Assembly: GCA_017795045.1 (NCBI GenBank)
Contig: CP051244.1
Location: forward strand, 196,009-260,008
DNA: 64,000 nt
DNA from: Allomuricauda sp.
Lineage (GTDB): Bacteria; Bacteroidota; Bacteroidia; Flavobacteriales; Flavobacteriaceae
Direction: 5' to 3'
How positions within the stretch are numbered: the stretch's first letter is position 1; every line of letters starts with the position of its first letter. The notes beneath the pieces are model-generated. The model searched no databases. It saw nothing but the letters and a program-made list of their open reading frames with translations, and was not told the origin of the DNA. Shown piece by piece: positions 1 through 8,896 of the stretch. A program made the position numbers and the translations under genes.

Positions 1-119
1 ATCTTTTCTTTAAAACTACGCAATCTCATGAAAATTGGAAAATTTTATCGGAATTTTTAGTAAAAAACCTGCAACACCATTCGAAATAACAAACGTATAA
101 GTAGGGACAACATCCTTCG

Positions 120-1136
120 CTATCCTTTTGGTTTTAGGATTTTCCTATTGGAAATGCTCGGTACAATTTCATCGCCAATGGCAAGGGTAGGATAATTGTC
201 AACCCCCAATTCGGCAGGTGACTCTCCCTGCCATTCGCTTTTCTTTCCGGTAAGCGTTACGGTTCGTGTCTCGGGGTCTATGGTCATAAACGCAAACAAC
301 GAGTCCTTATAGGGACAGGTATAGGAAATCCATGGATGGTCTTCATGGATTTTTTCAGAGTAACTTTGGTGCTGATAATCCCCACCTACCCACAAATAGG
401 AAGCAGAGTTAAGATGGAGATAGGGTATCCCGTCCTTTTCCAAAAGCATATCAATATGGGTATGCCCATTGATGGCAAATAAAATCTTCCCTTTTGCCGC
501 AGAAAGAATACTTTGTATTTCCTCGGCATTATCCACAGCCAATGGCCCCAATAAAGGTTGATGGGAAACTATGATTATTGGACCTTCAATGGTTTTCAAC
601 TGGTCTACCAACCAAGACTGCTGTTCCTTTCCGATATAGGATGCGTACCCTCCCTGATGTGTGGGCGACCCTTTCTCATTGCCATCCAAAACAATGAAAT
701 GGATGCCTTCCACCTCTTTGGTATAGTAGCGTGCAGGCATGCCCCAGTAAGAAAGACATTGGTCCGTGGTATATCCCGCATCGGTATCGTGGTTGCCGAT
801 AACATGGAGTGCTTGCTCGTGGGCATTGTTAAAAAGCTGGATCACCTCTTTGTTCTTTTCCCCGGGATAGGCAAAATCCCCCAACTGCATTATGGCATGG
901 GGTTGTTGCACCTTTACTTGCTCCACGAAGGCCTGCATACGTTGTACCCCATCATGCATAATGTCCTGGTGCAAATCCGTAATTAACCCGATTTTGACGG
1001 GAGCCGAGCCCTTGAAAGTTGAACATGCCATGTTTGGCAACGAAAAAGCCAGGCAAGATAAGGCCGTGCTTTTCACAAAATCTCTACGGGCAATACCCTT
1101 TATCGGTTTCTCCATGGTCTTTTCTCTCTTCAACAT
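120..1136 (-). CDS. Tat-exported calcineurin-like metallophosphoesterase
   Basis: This is a predicted periplasmic or lipid-anchored phosphoesterase of the calcineurin-like superfamily. The metal-binding motifs appear in order: DLH (about residue 54-56), GDF (86-88), GNHD (114-117), SHQP and GHTH. The N-terminus carries a twin-arginine motif (RRDFVK, residues 18-23), a hydrophobic stretch and LPNMAC, which could be a lipobox, so Tat export is likely. A second in-frame ATG at 1115 (MEKPIKG) is an equally good start. It follows the DUF5690 gene on the same strand with a 71-bp gap. The substrate cannot be read from sequence. The neighbouring phosphonate-type dehydrogenase suggests, by inference only, a role in phosphorus or phosphonate metabolism. 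Confidence 0.85.
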   Translation of the reverse strand: MLKREKTMEKPIKGIARRDFVKSTALSCLAFSLPNMACSTFKGSAPVKIGLITDLHQDIMHDGVQRMQAFVEQVKVQQPHAIMQLGDFAYPGEKNKEVIQLFNNAHEQALHVIGNHDTDAGYTTDQCLSYWGMPARYYTKEVEGIHFIVLDGNEKGSPTHQGGYASYIGKEQQSWLVDQLKTIEGPIIIVSHQPLLGPLAVDNAEEIQSILSAAKGKILFAINGHTHIDMLLEKDGIPYLHLNSASYLWVGGDYQHQSYSEKIHEDHPWISYTCPYKDSLFAFMTIDPETRTVTLTGKKSEWQGESPAELGVDNYPTLAIGDEIVPSISNRKILKPKG

Positions 1137-1207
1137 TCTAGACTATTTAATTGTTATTAAATGAAATATAAATCAAAATAATTCAACATCTGTTTTCCAT
1201 GCATGAC

Positions 1208-2479
1208 TTAGGCCACACTTCTACTTTGAGACACCCTTCGTCTGAAATAAAAAATAGTGACCAGCACCAAGAAAGCTATGGATAACCCAGAAATGAAATT
1301 CAAGGAGACGAAGAACCCTGTCCAAGTTCCCTTGTAATCCATAATCTCCTTTAAAAATAGGACACCCACACTGCACAAGTACCCCAAAGCATCCGCCGTA
1401 TAGAACAAAAAGCCGACATTGCCCCGATAGTGAAGCAAAGCAATCAACCTTTCAAACAAGAGACAATGGAACAGGATATAGGGCAAATACACCCCCATAC
1501 CGGTACTTATCATCCAAGCAATGGGAGAAATAAGGGATTCCTGAAACAAAAAAGTGGACAATAACAAGGTGGCCGTCCCAGCTAGGGTAAGCCACATGCC
1601 CATGTTAAAGGCCCGTTGATTGTTACGGATAAGAATGCCCAATGCGGCCAATACCAATACCACCAAGGCCACTGGAATTTCGGTAAGGGTAATGAGCTCC
1701 GGTTCTTGGGCATAACCGAGCTCGGACCAAAACTCCACCACAAAATTGTCCCTAAAATCCCTGATGATGGTCAGAAATATATAAATCAACACAAGCCCCA
1801 AATACCCAAGACCATTCTGCCTTAAAAAGGTTTTGCGCTTTTGTGCATCCATGGGCATACGCTCCGTTCGCTCTTCTATGTCTTCACTACTGGGCTTTTT
1901 GGAGCGATTGAGCATCCACACGGACAGCAAAAAAATGGGAAAGAACAGTAAGCCGGTGGCAAAGGGCATAACGTATTCATCAATTCCATATTCCTGGATC
2001 AAAATTACCCCTACGGTTTTCACCAAACCGGTCGAAAAAATAAAAGTGGCACTCAAGGCCGCGGCAAGCAATTCGGTATTCTTCCGCCCTTCCAAATAGG
2101 ACAAAACCACTCCGAAGACCATTCCCAAGGGAAGGCCGTTCAAGAAAAGTGCAATAATCTTTAATTGTGGGGGCAGCACAGCAAAAACCAACAGCATTGC
2201 CAATCCAAAACTCACTAGGCCAATCAACCATTGTACCCGTTTTGAGGACTCCATCTCCGAAATCATCTTGATGCCAATAAACTTGGAAAGCATATACCCC
2301 AACACCTGGCTAATGACCAAAACGGTCTTGGGGTCTGCCTTAAAGCCCAGGGCCAAATCCACATACTGCCCGGCCAAAAAGGACTTTCTTACGGCATACA
2401 TTCCCGTGTAGCATAGAAAACCCGCTACCATCAACCAAGAGGTATGCAACCATTTTTTATTGATCATCCGTGTTGCCAT
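1208..2479 (-). CDS. DUF5690 family multi-pass membrane protein (MFS-like)
   Basis: This is an integral membrane protein with about 12 hydrophobic segments and the general look of a major-facilitator transporter. It matches my recollection of the Bacteroidota DUF5690 family. An upstream in-frame start at 2569 is possible, but I choose the ATG at 2479 (MATRMINKKW). A -7 promoter element lies at 2521-2528, inside the longer reading frame, and 2479 leaves a 5' leader of about 35 nt. The gene is divergent from the XRE-cupin regulator, which probably controls it. Transport of a small organic or phosphonate compound is inferred from context. No substrate is known. Confidence 0.7.
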   Translation of the reverse strand: MATRMINKKWLHTSWLMVAGFLCYTGMYAVRKSFLAGQYVDLALGFKADPKTVLVISQVLGYMLSKFIGIKMISEMESSKRVQWLIGLVSFGLAMLLVFAVLPPQLKIIALFLNGLPLGMVFGVVLSYLEGRKNTELLAAALSATFIFSTGLVKTVGVILIQEYGIDEYVMPFATGLLFFPIFLLSVWMLNRSKKPSSEDIEERTERMPMDAQKRKTFLRQNGLGYLGLVLIYIFLTIIRDFRDNFVVEFWSELGYAQEPELITLTEIPVALVVLVLAALGILIRNNQRAFNMGMWLTLAGTATLLLSTFLFQESLISPIAWMISTGMGVYLPYILFHCLLFERLIALLHYRGNVGFLFYTADALGYLCSVGVLFLKEIMDYKGTWTGFFVSLNFISGLSIAFLVLVTIFYFRRRVSQSRSVA

Positions 2480-2520
2480 GGTACTTTTCCAATCTTTAAG
2501 GTTTACGAAATAGGATGTAT

Positions 2521-2528
2521 CAAAAGTA
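2521..2528 (-). promoter_or_regulatory. -7 promoter element of the DUF5690 gene
   Basis: The minus strand reads TACTTTTG, a full match to the Bacteroidota consensus TANNTTTG. It lies 42 bp upstream of the ATG at 2479. No clear -33 TTG is visible. Confidence 0.5.
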
Positions 2529-2598
2529 GGTTTCGATGGTTTCTTATCTGTGAAGTAAATGTAAAACAACCATTAATTTTTCTTTATGATGAATTTTA

Positions 2599-2613
2599 TT
2601 TCTTCTAAAGAAA
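2599..2613. promoter_or_regulatory. Candidate operator: 6-3-6 palindrome between divergent promoters
   Basis: TTTCTT-CTA-AAGAAA is a perfect inverted repeat lying between the two divergent -7 elements (2521-2528 and 2625-2632). Its position suits a binding site for the adjacent XRE-cupin regulator. The sequence is AT-rich, so chance occurrence is possible. Confidence 0.35.
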
Positions 2614-2624
2614 ATATTTCAGTT

Positions 2625-2632
2625 TACCTTTG
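2625..2632 (+). promoter_or_regulatory. -7 promoter element of the XRE-cupin regulator gene
   Basis: TACCTTTG matches TANNTTTG exactly and precedes the start at 2649 by 16 bp, predicting a very short leader. The -33 region is weak. Confidence 0.5.
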
Positions 2633-2648
2633 ATAAAAATTTTAGCAA

Positions 2649-3230
2649 GTGGACGAGAGCAAACACATTTTAAAGCACATGGGCTCAAAGATTCGTAACC
2701 TACGAATGGGCAGGGGGTGGAAGCTCGGGGAATTATCGGAAAAATCTGGAATAAGCATGGCCATGTTGTCCAAAATAGAGAATGGCAGGGTATACCCGAC
2801 CTTCCCTACTTTACTACGTGTATTGAAGACTTTGGAAGTAGACCTCAACGCTTTTTTTGAGGACATGTCCATGAACACTGATTTTCCAGGCTACATATTC
2901 CACAAAAGGGAAGACTATACCGAAATCACCAAAGAGGAATCAGTGGGTTTTCGGTATGAGAACATCTTAACCCAAAGCTTGAGCGGTATTTCGTTGGAAG
3001 TCTCATTGCTGACCCTTAGCCAAGATGCTGAACGGGAACTGTTGACCACGGACGGTTTTGAATATATCTTTTTGGTGAAAGGGGATATCAATTACGTTTT
3101 GGACAACAAAACATTCCACTTAAGGGAGGGTGACTCGTTATACTTTGATGGACGCCTGCCCCACGTACCCAAGAACAACTTGGAATCGGAAGCTATTCTA
3201 TTGGTCGTTTATTTTATCACAGAACTTTAA
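2649..3230 (+). CDS. XRE-family regulator with C-terminal cupin domain
   Basis: This is a predicted DNA-binding regulator with two domains. The first is a helix-turn-helix at about residues 12-66 (IRNLRMGRGWKLGELSEKSG, then SMAMLSKIENG). The second is a cupin fold at about 120-190 (EREL..DGFEYIFLVKGD..., REGDSLYFDG..PHVP). Proteins of this architecture usually sense a small molecule through the cupin. The reading frame opens with GTG at 2649; an ATG at 2679 is the alternative. It is probably co-transcribed with the dehydrogenase 12 bp downstream and divergent from the DUF5690 gene, so it likely regulates both sides. Confidence 0.85.
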   Translation: MDESKHILKHMGSKIRNLRMGRGWKLGELSEKSGISMAMLSKIENGRVYPTFPTLLRVLKTLEVDLNAFFEDMSMNTDFPGYIFHKREDYTEITKEESVGFRYENILTQSLSGISLEVSLLTLSQDAERELLTTDGFEYIFLVKGDINYVLDNKTFHLREGDSLYFDGRLPHVPKNNLESEAILLVVYFITEL

Positions 3231-3242
3231 TCAAATCCTATC

Positions 3243-4325
3243 ATGCAAAACCCACAAGCAAGAGCAATGGTCTTTGAAGCGGTCGGACAACCATTTTCCC
3301 AAGTTCAAATGGAGTTGCCGGAACTCAACACCGATGAAGCCCTGATCCAAATCGATTACACCACCATATGCACTAGCGACCTACACACCTTTTACGGAAA
3401 AAGAGGGGGCGCTTGCCATAGTATCTTGGGGCATGAGATCATGGGGACCATTGTAAAGGTACCTGTTGAAGGTATCCATGATTACCATGGCCACTCTCTT
3501 CAGATTGGGGATCGGGTCACTTGGTCGGTTTATGCCCACGACAAAAGCGACCCTATGGCCAAAAAAGGTATTCCGCAAAAGTCCGGTGACCTTTTTAAGT
3601 ACGGACACGAACCCATGAATGGTCAGAACCCATTGAATGGCGGTTTTGCCACCCATTGTCATTTAAGGCATGGGTCAACCCTTTTTAAATTGCCGTCAAA
3701 CCTTAGTCAAAAGGAAGCCGCCCCCTTGAACTGCACCCATGCCACCATGGCCGGAGCCATACGCTTGGCGGGTGATTTAAACGGAAAAAATGTTCTGGTA
3801 AACGGCGTAGGTATGTTGGGGCTTTCAGCCTGTGCCATGGCCAAGGAGTTGGGGGCAAATACTGTTTTCAGCATGGATGTGGATGAATCAAGGCTCACCT
3901 ATAGTAAAAAATTTGGGGTTTCCATGGGGTTGGACGCTGTCTTGACGGCCTCCGAAGTGTTGGACATTGTGGCAAAAGAAGGAGGAATTGATGTGGTCAT
4001 CGAGACCAGTGGTGTTCCCTCCGCAATTGAAAAAAGTATGGAGGTTTTGAATATTGGCGGGATTTGTGTCATGGTCGGTGCAGTGTATACCCAACGGGAC
4101 TTGGCCATCAATGCAGAACATATGGTGCGAAAACTTTTAACCCTGAAAGGGTTGCACAACTACGCCCATGATGATTTGCGTTTTGCCATTGATTTTTTAT
4201 CCAAGAACCACAAAAAATACCCTTTTGGGGAATTGGTGGGCGCTGAATTTCCACTACATCAATTGGATGATGCCTTTGAACTGGCCCATGAGGGCACCTA
4301 TTATCGAGTGGGCATCCACCCGTAA
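3243..4325 (+). CDS. HpnZ-like zinc-type alcohol dehydrogenase (phosphonate-associated)
   Basis: This is a medium-chain dehydrogenase/reductase. Catalytic zinc ligands are seen as Cys43 (ICTSDLH) and His64-Glu65 (LGHEIMG). The Rossmann glycine motif is VNGVGMLGL. The motif GIPQKSGDLFKYGHEP and the C-terminal GLHNYAHDDLRFAIDF resemble the family called putative phosphonate catabolism-associated alcohol dehydrogenase (HpnZ). Its physiological substrate is unproven. The cysteine-rich structural-zinc loop normally found before GLPQKC is missing: the window shows WSVYAHDKSDPMAKK with no Cys. It lies 12 bp after the XRE-cupin gene, probably as one operon. Confidence 0.75.
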   Translation: MQNPQARAMVFEAVGQPFSQVQMELPELNTDEALIQIDYTTICTSDLHTFYGKRGGACHSILGHEIMGTIVKVPVEGIHDYHGHSLQIGDRVTWSVYAHDKSDPMAKKGIPQKSGDLFKYGHEPMNGQNPLNGGFATHCHLRHGSTLFKLPSNLSQKEAAPLNCTHATMAGAIRLAGDLNGKNVLVNGVGMLGLSACAMAKELGANTVFSMDVDESRLTYSKKFGVSMGLDAVLTASEVLDIVAKEGGIDVVIETSGVPSAIEKSMEVLNIGGICVMVGAVYTQRDLAINAEHMVRKLLTLKGLHNYAHDDLRFAIDFLSKNHKKYPFGELVGAEFPLHQLDDAFELAHEGTYYRVGIHP

Positions 4326-4344
4326 GAACGGATGACCGTTCCCA

Positions 4345-6063
4345 TCAACTCTCGGGCCAATGGGTTTCAAGACCCTGTGTCCTGATCCAATCCTGAAATT
4401 CGGAAAGTAGGTTTTTCTGTTCCCGAACCGCTCGGGGAGGTACATTTTTCCGTTGGGCAAAGGCCACCAACATTCCAACTGCCTCTCCTATACTCCACTC
4501 CACGGGATGCAGTCGAAAACAACCATTGGTAATATGGGTGGTACCAATATTTTTATTGGCCGGAAGCAAATTGTTCATTCGTTGGGGAAGTAACGCGCCC
4601 AGAGGAATCTGGAACGGCAACGATCCAAAATCCACATAATTGACTCCCTGATTGCTGGGATGCAAATCAATATGGTAGTATCCGGTCCCTACGCTATCGT
4701 AAAAATCTGCGGAGGTTTTTCCCGCTTCATCCCCCGCCACCATACGGCGGTTCTCAGCACCAACATGCTCCTCCAATACGGTAAACTCAGCTTTGACTCT
4801 TCTGGCTTCCCGGATGTAGGGATATTTGGCCATGCCGTCTTCGGTACCCATCACATCCCCTCGGAGCCGTAAGCCCGGCCATCCTTGTCCGCCATCAGGT
4901 CGTGGCGCCTCAGTTTGCAACCAGTAAAACAAAGAAAGGTTCAGTTGGCGGGCACCGTCCACATGTTTTTGGAATTCTTCTTCGCTGACATCGATTAGGT
5001 TGCCCATAAAATAGTCGTTTTGCGGCCAATTGACCACCGTGATGTCCCCATCATATGTACCAGATACAAAATTGGCCTTGTTGATGAGCCTGCGGTACAA
5101 CCAAAGGTTGAGCATTTCCCCTGTTTTCTTCCCTTCGGGGTGGAACCCTAGGTTTTTGGGTTTCAACGTCCGGGGATCGGAATAGTTCAACTCCAGTAAT
5201 TTTCCTGCCCAAGGGGTATCCATTTGAGGCTCATAGTTGCTCCAAAAATCATAATCCTTTGGCTTATCGATAATATTGTTGACCCCGGGTTGGTAATCCA
5301 TTGCAAAGCACAAGGTAAATGCCTGATTGTTTTTGGGATTGGCCACTTCTGGAGCGTGCAATTCCCCAGTCTGACTTTTGGATTCCGTTCCGGTAACATA
5401 CTCGGTACCCGTGAGCGGAAGCAAGTCACCACATTCGGTGGCATCAATAAAATAAGGGGCATGAAGAACCAAAGCATTTCCATTTTTCAGATTCTTAGCC
5501 TGAATGGACCGTACCTCATCCCCAGTGACATCGGCCGCCTCAATCTTGTGTTCGGTCAGCAGGGTCAATTTTCCAGAACTGATGAATGGAAGCAACATTT
5601 CTGTCAAAACCCCCACGGTCACCCTAGGTTCATGACAAATTCGGGAAACCGAACCATCCCCAGGATTCAGATGGGAGCGACTTTTAGCATCGGCCGTAAG
5701 TGGATAATTCCGTTTATAATACTCCCTAATTCGATTTCGGTATTCACGATAAGAGGCAGGAGCTCCGTGTGTTTCTATCCAATTATGTTCGTCCGGGGGC
5801 ACTCCTTGCTGGGATACTTGACCACCTATCCAATCGGTCTCTTCGGTTAAAATGACCTTGAGCCCGTTTCTACAAGCTGCCAAAGCGGCTGCAAAGCCCC
5901 CTAATCCGCCCCCGGCAATGACCACACCGGCCTTTAATTCCTTCGTAGTTGTTGTAAAAGCATAACCTTTCTGGGGTGATTTTGCATTGGAAACCATAGG
6001 TCCTGCCAGCAATATCCCGCTAGTTCCGGCAGAAACCGAGGACAAAAAATTCCGTCTCTTCAT
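4345..6063 (-). CDS. Tat-exported FAD-dependent oxidoreductase (PF12831-like)
   Basis: This is a predicted periplasmic flavoprotein. The start shows a Tat signal (KRRNFLSS followed by a hydrophobic, small-residue segment to about residue 28). An FAD Rossmann motif follows at about 45-75 (VVIAGGGLGGFAAAL, then ILTEETDWIGGQ). The C-terminal HPVEWSIGEAVG segment is typical of this oxidoreductase group, often found in polysaccharide or sugar-acid loci. The gene is convergent with the dehydrogenase, with stops 19 bp apart. It follows the lipoprotein gene on the same strand after 87 bp, so the two may form an operon. The substrate is unknown. Confidence 0.8.
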   Translation of the reverse strand: MKRRNFLSSVSAGTSGILLAGPMVSNAKSPQKGYAFTTTTKELKAGVVIAGGGLGGFAAALAACRNGLKVILTEETDWIGGQVSQQGVPPDEHNWIETHGAPASYREYRNRIREYYKRNYPLTADAKSRSHLNPGDGSVSRICHEPRVTVGVLTEMLLPFISSGKLTLLTEHKIEAADVTGDEVRSIQAKNLKNGNALVLHAPYFIDATECGDLLPLTGTEYVTGTESKSQTGELHAPEVANPKNNQAFTLCFAMDYQPGVNNIIDKPKDYDFWSNYEPQMDTPWAGKLLELNYSDPRTLKPKNLGFHPEGKKTGEMLNLWLYRRLINKANFVSGTYDGDITVVNWPQNDYFMGNLIDVSEEEFQKHVDGARQLNLSLFYWLQTEAPRPDGGQGWPGLRLRGDVMGTEDGMAKYPYIREARRVKAEFTVLEEHVGAENRRMVAGDEAGKTSADFYDSVGTGYYHIDLHPSNQGVNYVDFGSLPFQIPLGALLPQRMNNLLPANKNIGTTHITNGCFRLHPVEWSIGEAVGMLVAFAQRKNVPPRAVREQKNLLSEFQDWIRTQGLETHWPES

Positions 6064-6150
6064 ATTTCGTTTTAAGTGAGGTTATATATCCTACGAAATA
6101 TAGTCAAAAATACCTTTCTGGGGGTAGGCTCCAAATACCCATTAAGATTG

Positions 6151-8544
6151 TCACTGCTTTGCCTTAACGATTTCCTCTTTCCCATCAAGCCTTATCTTCA
6201 CCTCAACCTTGGGATTTCCGCTCACCACGGCGCAATCAAATTGTATTTGGTGATTGCCTTGCCCCAAATTGGGTAGGTTGTTCAGCTGACGTTGTTTCAA
6301 GATTTGGCCCTTACTATCGGAAATGGTCAGTAGGCCATTATCTATGACCAGTTCTTCACCAGACCGTACTGTTTCAGGGATATTGATTTTTGAATAGTTG
6401 CTTACTTCTATGTTGATATTGTCCACTGCACCGCCATTTTCGGCATCCAAATGAAGAATTGCCCTAAAAGGTTGTTCCTCTGTATGGTCGTTGCTAAAAC
6501 TCCATTCCGCATAGGTAGGTTGTCCAGGTTGAACTTCAACTTTTTCGAAAACAAAATCGTAGTCTTGGAACATCATCAGCTTCCATTCCTTATCCCGAAT
6601 GGTTTCTTCCAAATGAAACTCTTTGCTTAAATCCTTCAATTGTAATTTTTGTTTATCCGAAAAAGCTCCACTAAGCCTCGCTTTTTCCCATATCCTGATC
6701 AAATCCAGAATAACGGATGTATGGGGGTTGTCCCGCAAAGCATCCGGATTGGCCGAAAACGCAAAACCTGCATTGTACGCAGCCCCTCTGGCCAACATCC
6801 ATTCTATATCTGCAATAGTGGTGTAGGGTTTCAATGAAAACCAGCCTAACATATTGGGCAGGTAATTGGCTTCCAAAAAGGGCTGGTTGTTAAAGCGGTA
6901 TTCCGATTGACTCTGTCTAAATCCGCCATACCAAGGTTCTCCCCAATTGATATAGTGATTGATATGCCAATAGTAATGCGTGGTTCGACTAGATCCGTTT
7001 ACCAGATTTTTCTCGGTTCCCTCAAACACCCGTTTTGCAAAATCGTCCATGCTGTATGTGCCTTGCCCGGTGGCCAAGGCCCCCTCATGACCATCAAAGT
7101 CCATTTGTGTGATGCCCGTTTCATTAAAGAAATCGACCATATTCCCTGCCATTTCCTTTTGGAGATCAAAATCAGGAAAAAACACCTTGTAGGCATGGTC
7201 CAACAACTTCCCAACAACATCTCCTTTTTCATGATTTGAGGCGATGGTACCAAAGGCACCTCGCTCACAATCCAATAACCTGTAGGGCGCTTCCTTACTT
7301 ACGGACCGATACCGAACAAGTTCATCCCCAATCTTTACGGTATGCATCCAGTTGTACTGCTCATTGTTGAAAAACTGATTGGTGCTCACAGGTATTTCCG
7401 TGGTAGTGGCATCAATATTCCCGGACAGTGTTCCCTGACCTGTAAAAACAAGCCCCTCGTTGGGCACAGGTGTCACGAACGGGTCATTCGGGGTAATAAA
7501 CGTTGTCAAGGTATGGGCCCCAACCCGTATTCCCTGTGCATTGGCCCTTTCCACTAAAGCCTTCATACCTGCCCTGCCATTGGGAAACTGATCGGGAATC
7601 AGGTCAAAAGCTCCCCAATTCTCAAAAGGGTGTGCATGATAAATGGCATTCATACCCGCCTTTTGGGTATACGCCAACATCTCATCGAAATTCTCTTCGG
7701 TAAAAGTGGTAATCAGATAGGCTTTGCTCCGTTCCGGATGGGTCTTGATCCATTGTCCATCAACCATGGGGTGTGGCAGGCCTTCTTGCACTTCAATCCC
7801 ACCTATAGTTTCCAGTACATTCTCCGGGGCACAGCCAAAAACAGCAATTTTAGACCCCACTACCGTTTCACCTTCAATGGGCTCTACGGGCATATCCCCA
7901 TAATGCTTGTCCCAAACATTGGCAGTACGCCCTATAGATCTATCTATTGAAAAGGCGTTGAGTGTACATCCGAAATCTGTTTTGGTCGCAGCTCCTTTAC
8001 GGTTTTCAACACCACCCTCATCGTTTGTCAATTCCCCTCCAGTGGTTTTAAGGTTCAGTGCTTGCAATCCTATGGCAAAATCTTCATTTCGTGCCACACC
8101 AACCACTTCTCCCACAATGCCTTCAATAGAAACTGGGTAACTGCCCCAAACTATGGCAGGAACTTTTTCTATGGGCTGGGCCGAAACTACCTCAAAAGAG
8201 AGGTACCCTTCTTTCTCCGCGTAGGCCACTTCTATCCTTGCACCATTGTCAAAAGACAAACCTATGGTTTGGGCTTGGGAATCCATATCTGCAGACCGGG
8301 GGTACTGGGCAATACTGTCTTTCGGATTTTGAATGGACAGTAATGGTGCTTCTTGGTTCATGGCCAAGTATTCCGTGCCATCCCTTTTATCTTGAATGGA
8401 AGTCAATCTTCCTTGATTATCCAAGGAAATGGACAATGTTTTGGTTGATAATTCAAAATCCTTTGAATTGCACGACACCACTAAACCCATCAGTGCCATA
8501 AGAAACACTACAGCACTGATTCTTTTATTTTTTTGAAAGGCCAT
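6151..8544 (-). CDS. Large surface or periplasmic lipoprotein resembling a glycoside hydrolase
   Basis: The N-terminus is a lipoprotein signal peptide ending in VVSC (Cys at residue 25). The N-terminal third is beta-rich and sandwich-like. The middle looks like a TIM barrel, with segments such as MNAIYHAHPFENWGAFD, QGIRVGAHTL, TGITQMDFDGHEG and MLGWFSLKPY. Acidic residues in MDFDGHE are plausible catalytic groups. A beta-rich C-terminus follows from about residue 680. This layout resembles carbohydrate-active enzymes, but I cannot assign a GH family. Pairing with the downstream FAD oxidoreductase suggests joint processing of a carbohydrate. No SusC/SusD pair is present. Confidence 0.55.
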   Translation of the reverse strand: MAFQKNKRISAVVFLMALMGLVVSCNSKDFELSTKTLSISLDNQGRLTSIQDKRDGTEYLAMNQEAPLLSIQNPKDSIAQYPRSADMDSQAQTIGLSFDNGARIEVAYAEKEGYLSFEVVSAQPIEKVPAIVWGSYPVSIEGIVGEVVGVARNEDFAIGLQALNLKTTGGELTNDEGGVENRKGAATKTDFGCTLNAFSIDRSIGRTANVWDKHYGDMPVEPIEGETVVGSKIAVFGCAPENVLETIGGIEVQEGLPHPMVDGQWIKTHPERSKAYLITTFTEENFDEMLAYTQKAGMNAIYHAHPFENWGAFDLIPDQFPNGRAGMKALVERANAQGIRVGAHTLTTFITPNDPFVTPVPNEGLVFTGQGTLSGNIDATTTEIPVSTNQFFNNEQYNWMHTVKIGDELVRYRSVSKEAPYRLLDCERGAFGTIASNHEKGDVVGKLLDHAYKVFFPDFDLQKEMAGNMVDFFNETGITQMDFDGHEGALATGQGTYSMDDFAKRVFEGTEKNLVNGSSRTTHYYWHINHYINWGEPWYGGFRQSQSEYRFNNQPFLEANYLPNMLGWFSLKPYTTIADIEWMLARGAAYNAGFAFSANPDALRDNPHTSVILDLIRIWEKARLSGAFSDKQKLQLKDLSKEFHLEETIRDKEWKLMMFQDYDFVFEKVEVQPGQPTYAEWSFSNDHTEEQPFRAILHLDAENGGAVDNINIEVSNYSKINIPETVRSGEELVIDNGLLTISDSKGQILKQRQLNNLPNLGQGNHQIQFDCAVVSGNPKVEVKIRLDGKEEIVKAKQ

Positions 8545-8780
8545 CTCTTTTTTTTAGTTAGACACATAAAAACCACAGAACCAGAATAAAGCAGCAGTTT
8601 TATTTTAGCATACCAAATAATCTGGGAACGGTTCGCATGAACTAAAAATATGTAACGTACTTTCAGTTTTCTACCAAAATTTCAAGCAATCCGAATACTT
8701 TTTTTGCTTTTTCCTTCTTAATTGAAGCATGTGTAGCCATCAATACTGGCGAGACAGCAGAAAAAAGTTCCAAAAACAAA
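8545..8780. other. Intergenic region upstream of the lipoprotein gene
   Basis: About 235 bp of AT-rich sequence lie between the lipoprotein start and the tRNA terminator. They should contain the promoter for the 6151-8544 gene, but no strict TANNTTTG element is seen. No convincing small ORF or structured RNA was found. Confidence 0.5.
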
Positions 8781-8808
8781 AAAGCCACGCTTATAGCGTG
8801 GCTTTTTT
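8781..8808. terminator. Rho-independent terminator after tRNA-Arg
   Basis: AGCCACGC-TTATA-GCGTGGCT forms an 8-bp GC-rich stem flanked by A-runs and T-runs on both strands. It lies directly 3' of the tRNA on the minus strand. Confidence 0.9.
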
Positions 8809-8815
8809 GTTGTAG

Positions 8816-8889
8816 TGACCGCGGGAGGATTCGAACCCCCAACCCTCAGAGCCGAAATCTGATATTCTATCCAGTTGAACTACGCGGCC
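8816..8889 (-). tRNA. tRNA-Arg (anticodon UCG)
   Basis: This is a 74-nt cloverleaf. The acceptor stem GGCCGCG pairs with CGCGGTC (one G-T). The D arm is GTTC/GAAT, the anticodon stem is TCAGA/TCTGA with loop TTTCGGC (anticodon TCG), and the T arm has loop TTCGAAT. The discriminator base is A and no CCA is encoded. The anticodon reads CGN arginine codons, chiefly CGA. It lies between yqeY and a strong terminator. Confidence 0.95.
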
Positions 8890-8896
8890 TTGATAC

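Noticed and set aside
1..119. Possible gene fragment at the left edge
   Set aside because: It is AT-rich, without a coherent frame or motif on either strand. I see nothing that can be supported.
5224..5850. 208-codon frame antisense to the FAD oxidoreductase
   Set aside because: It is a shadow of the real gene; it has no promoter, no motif and an implausible composition.
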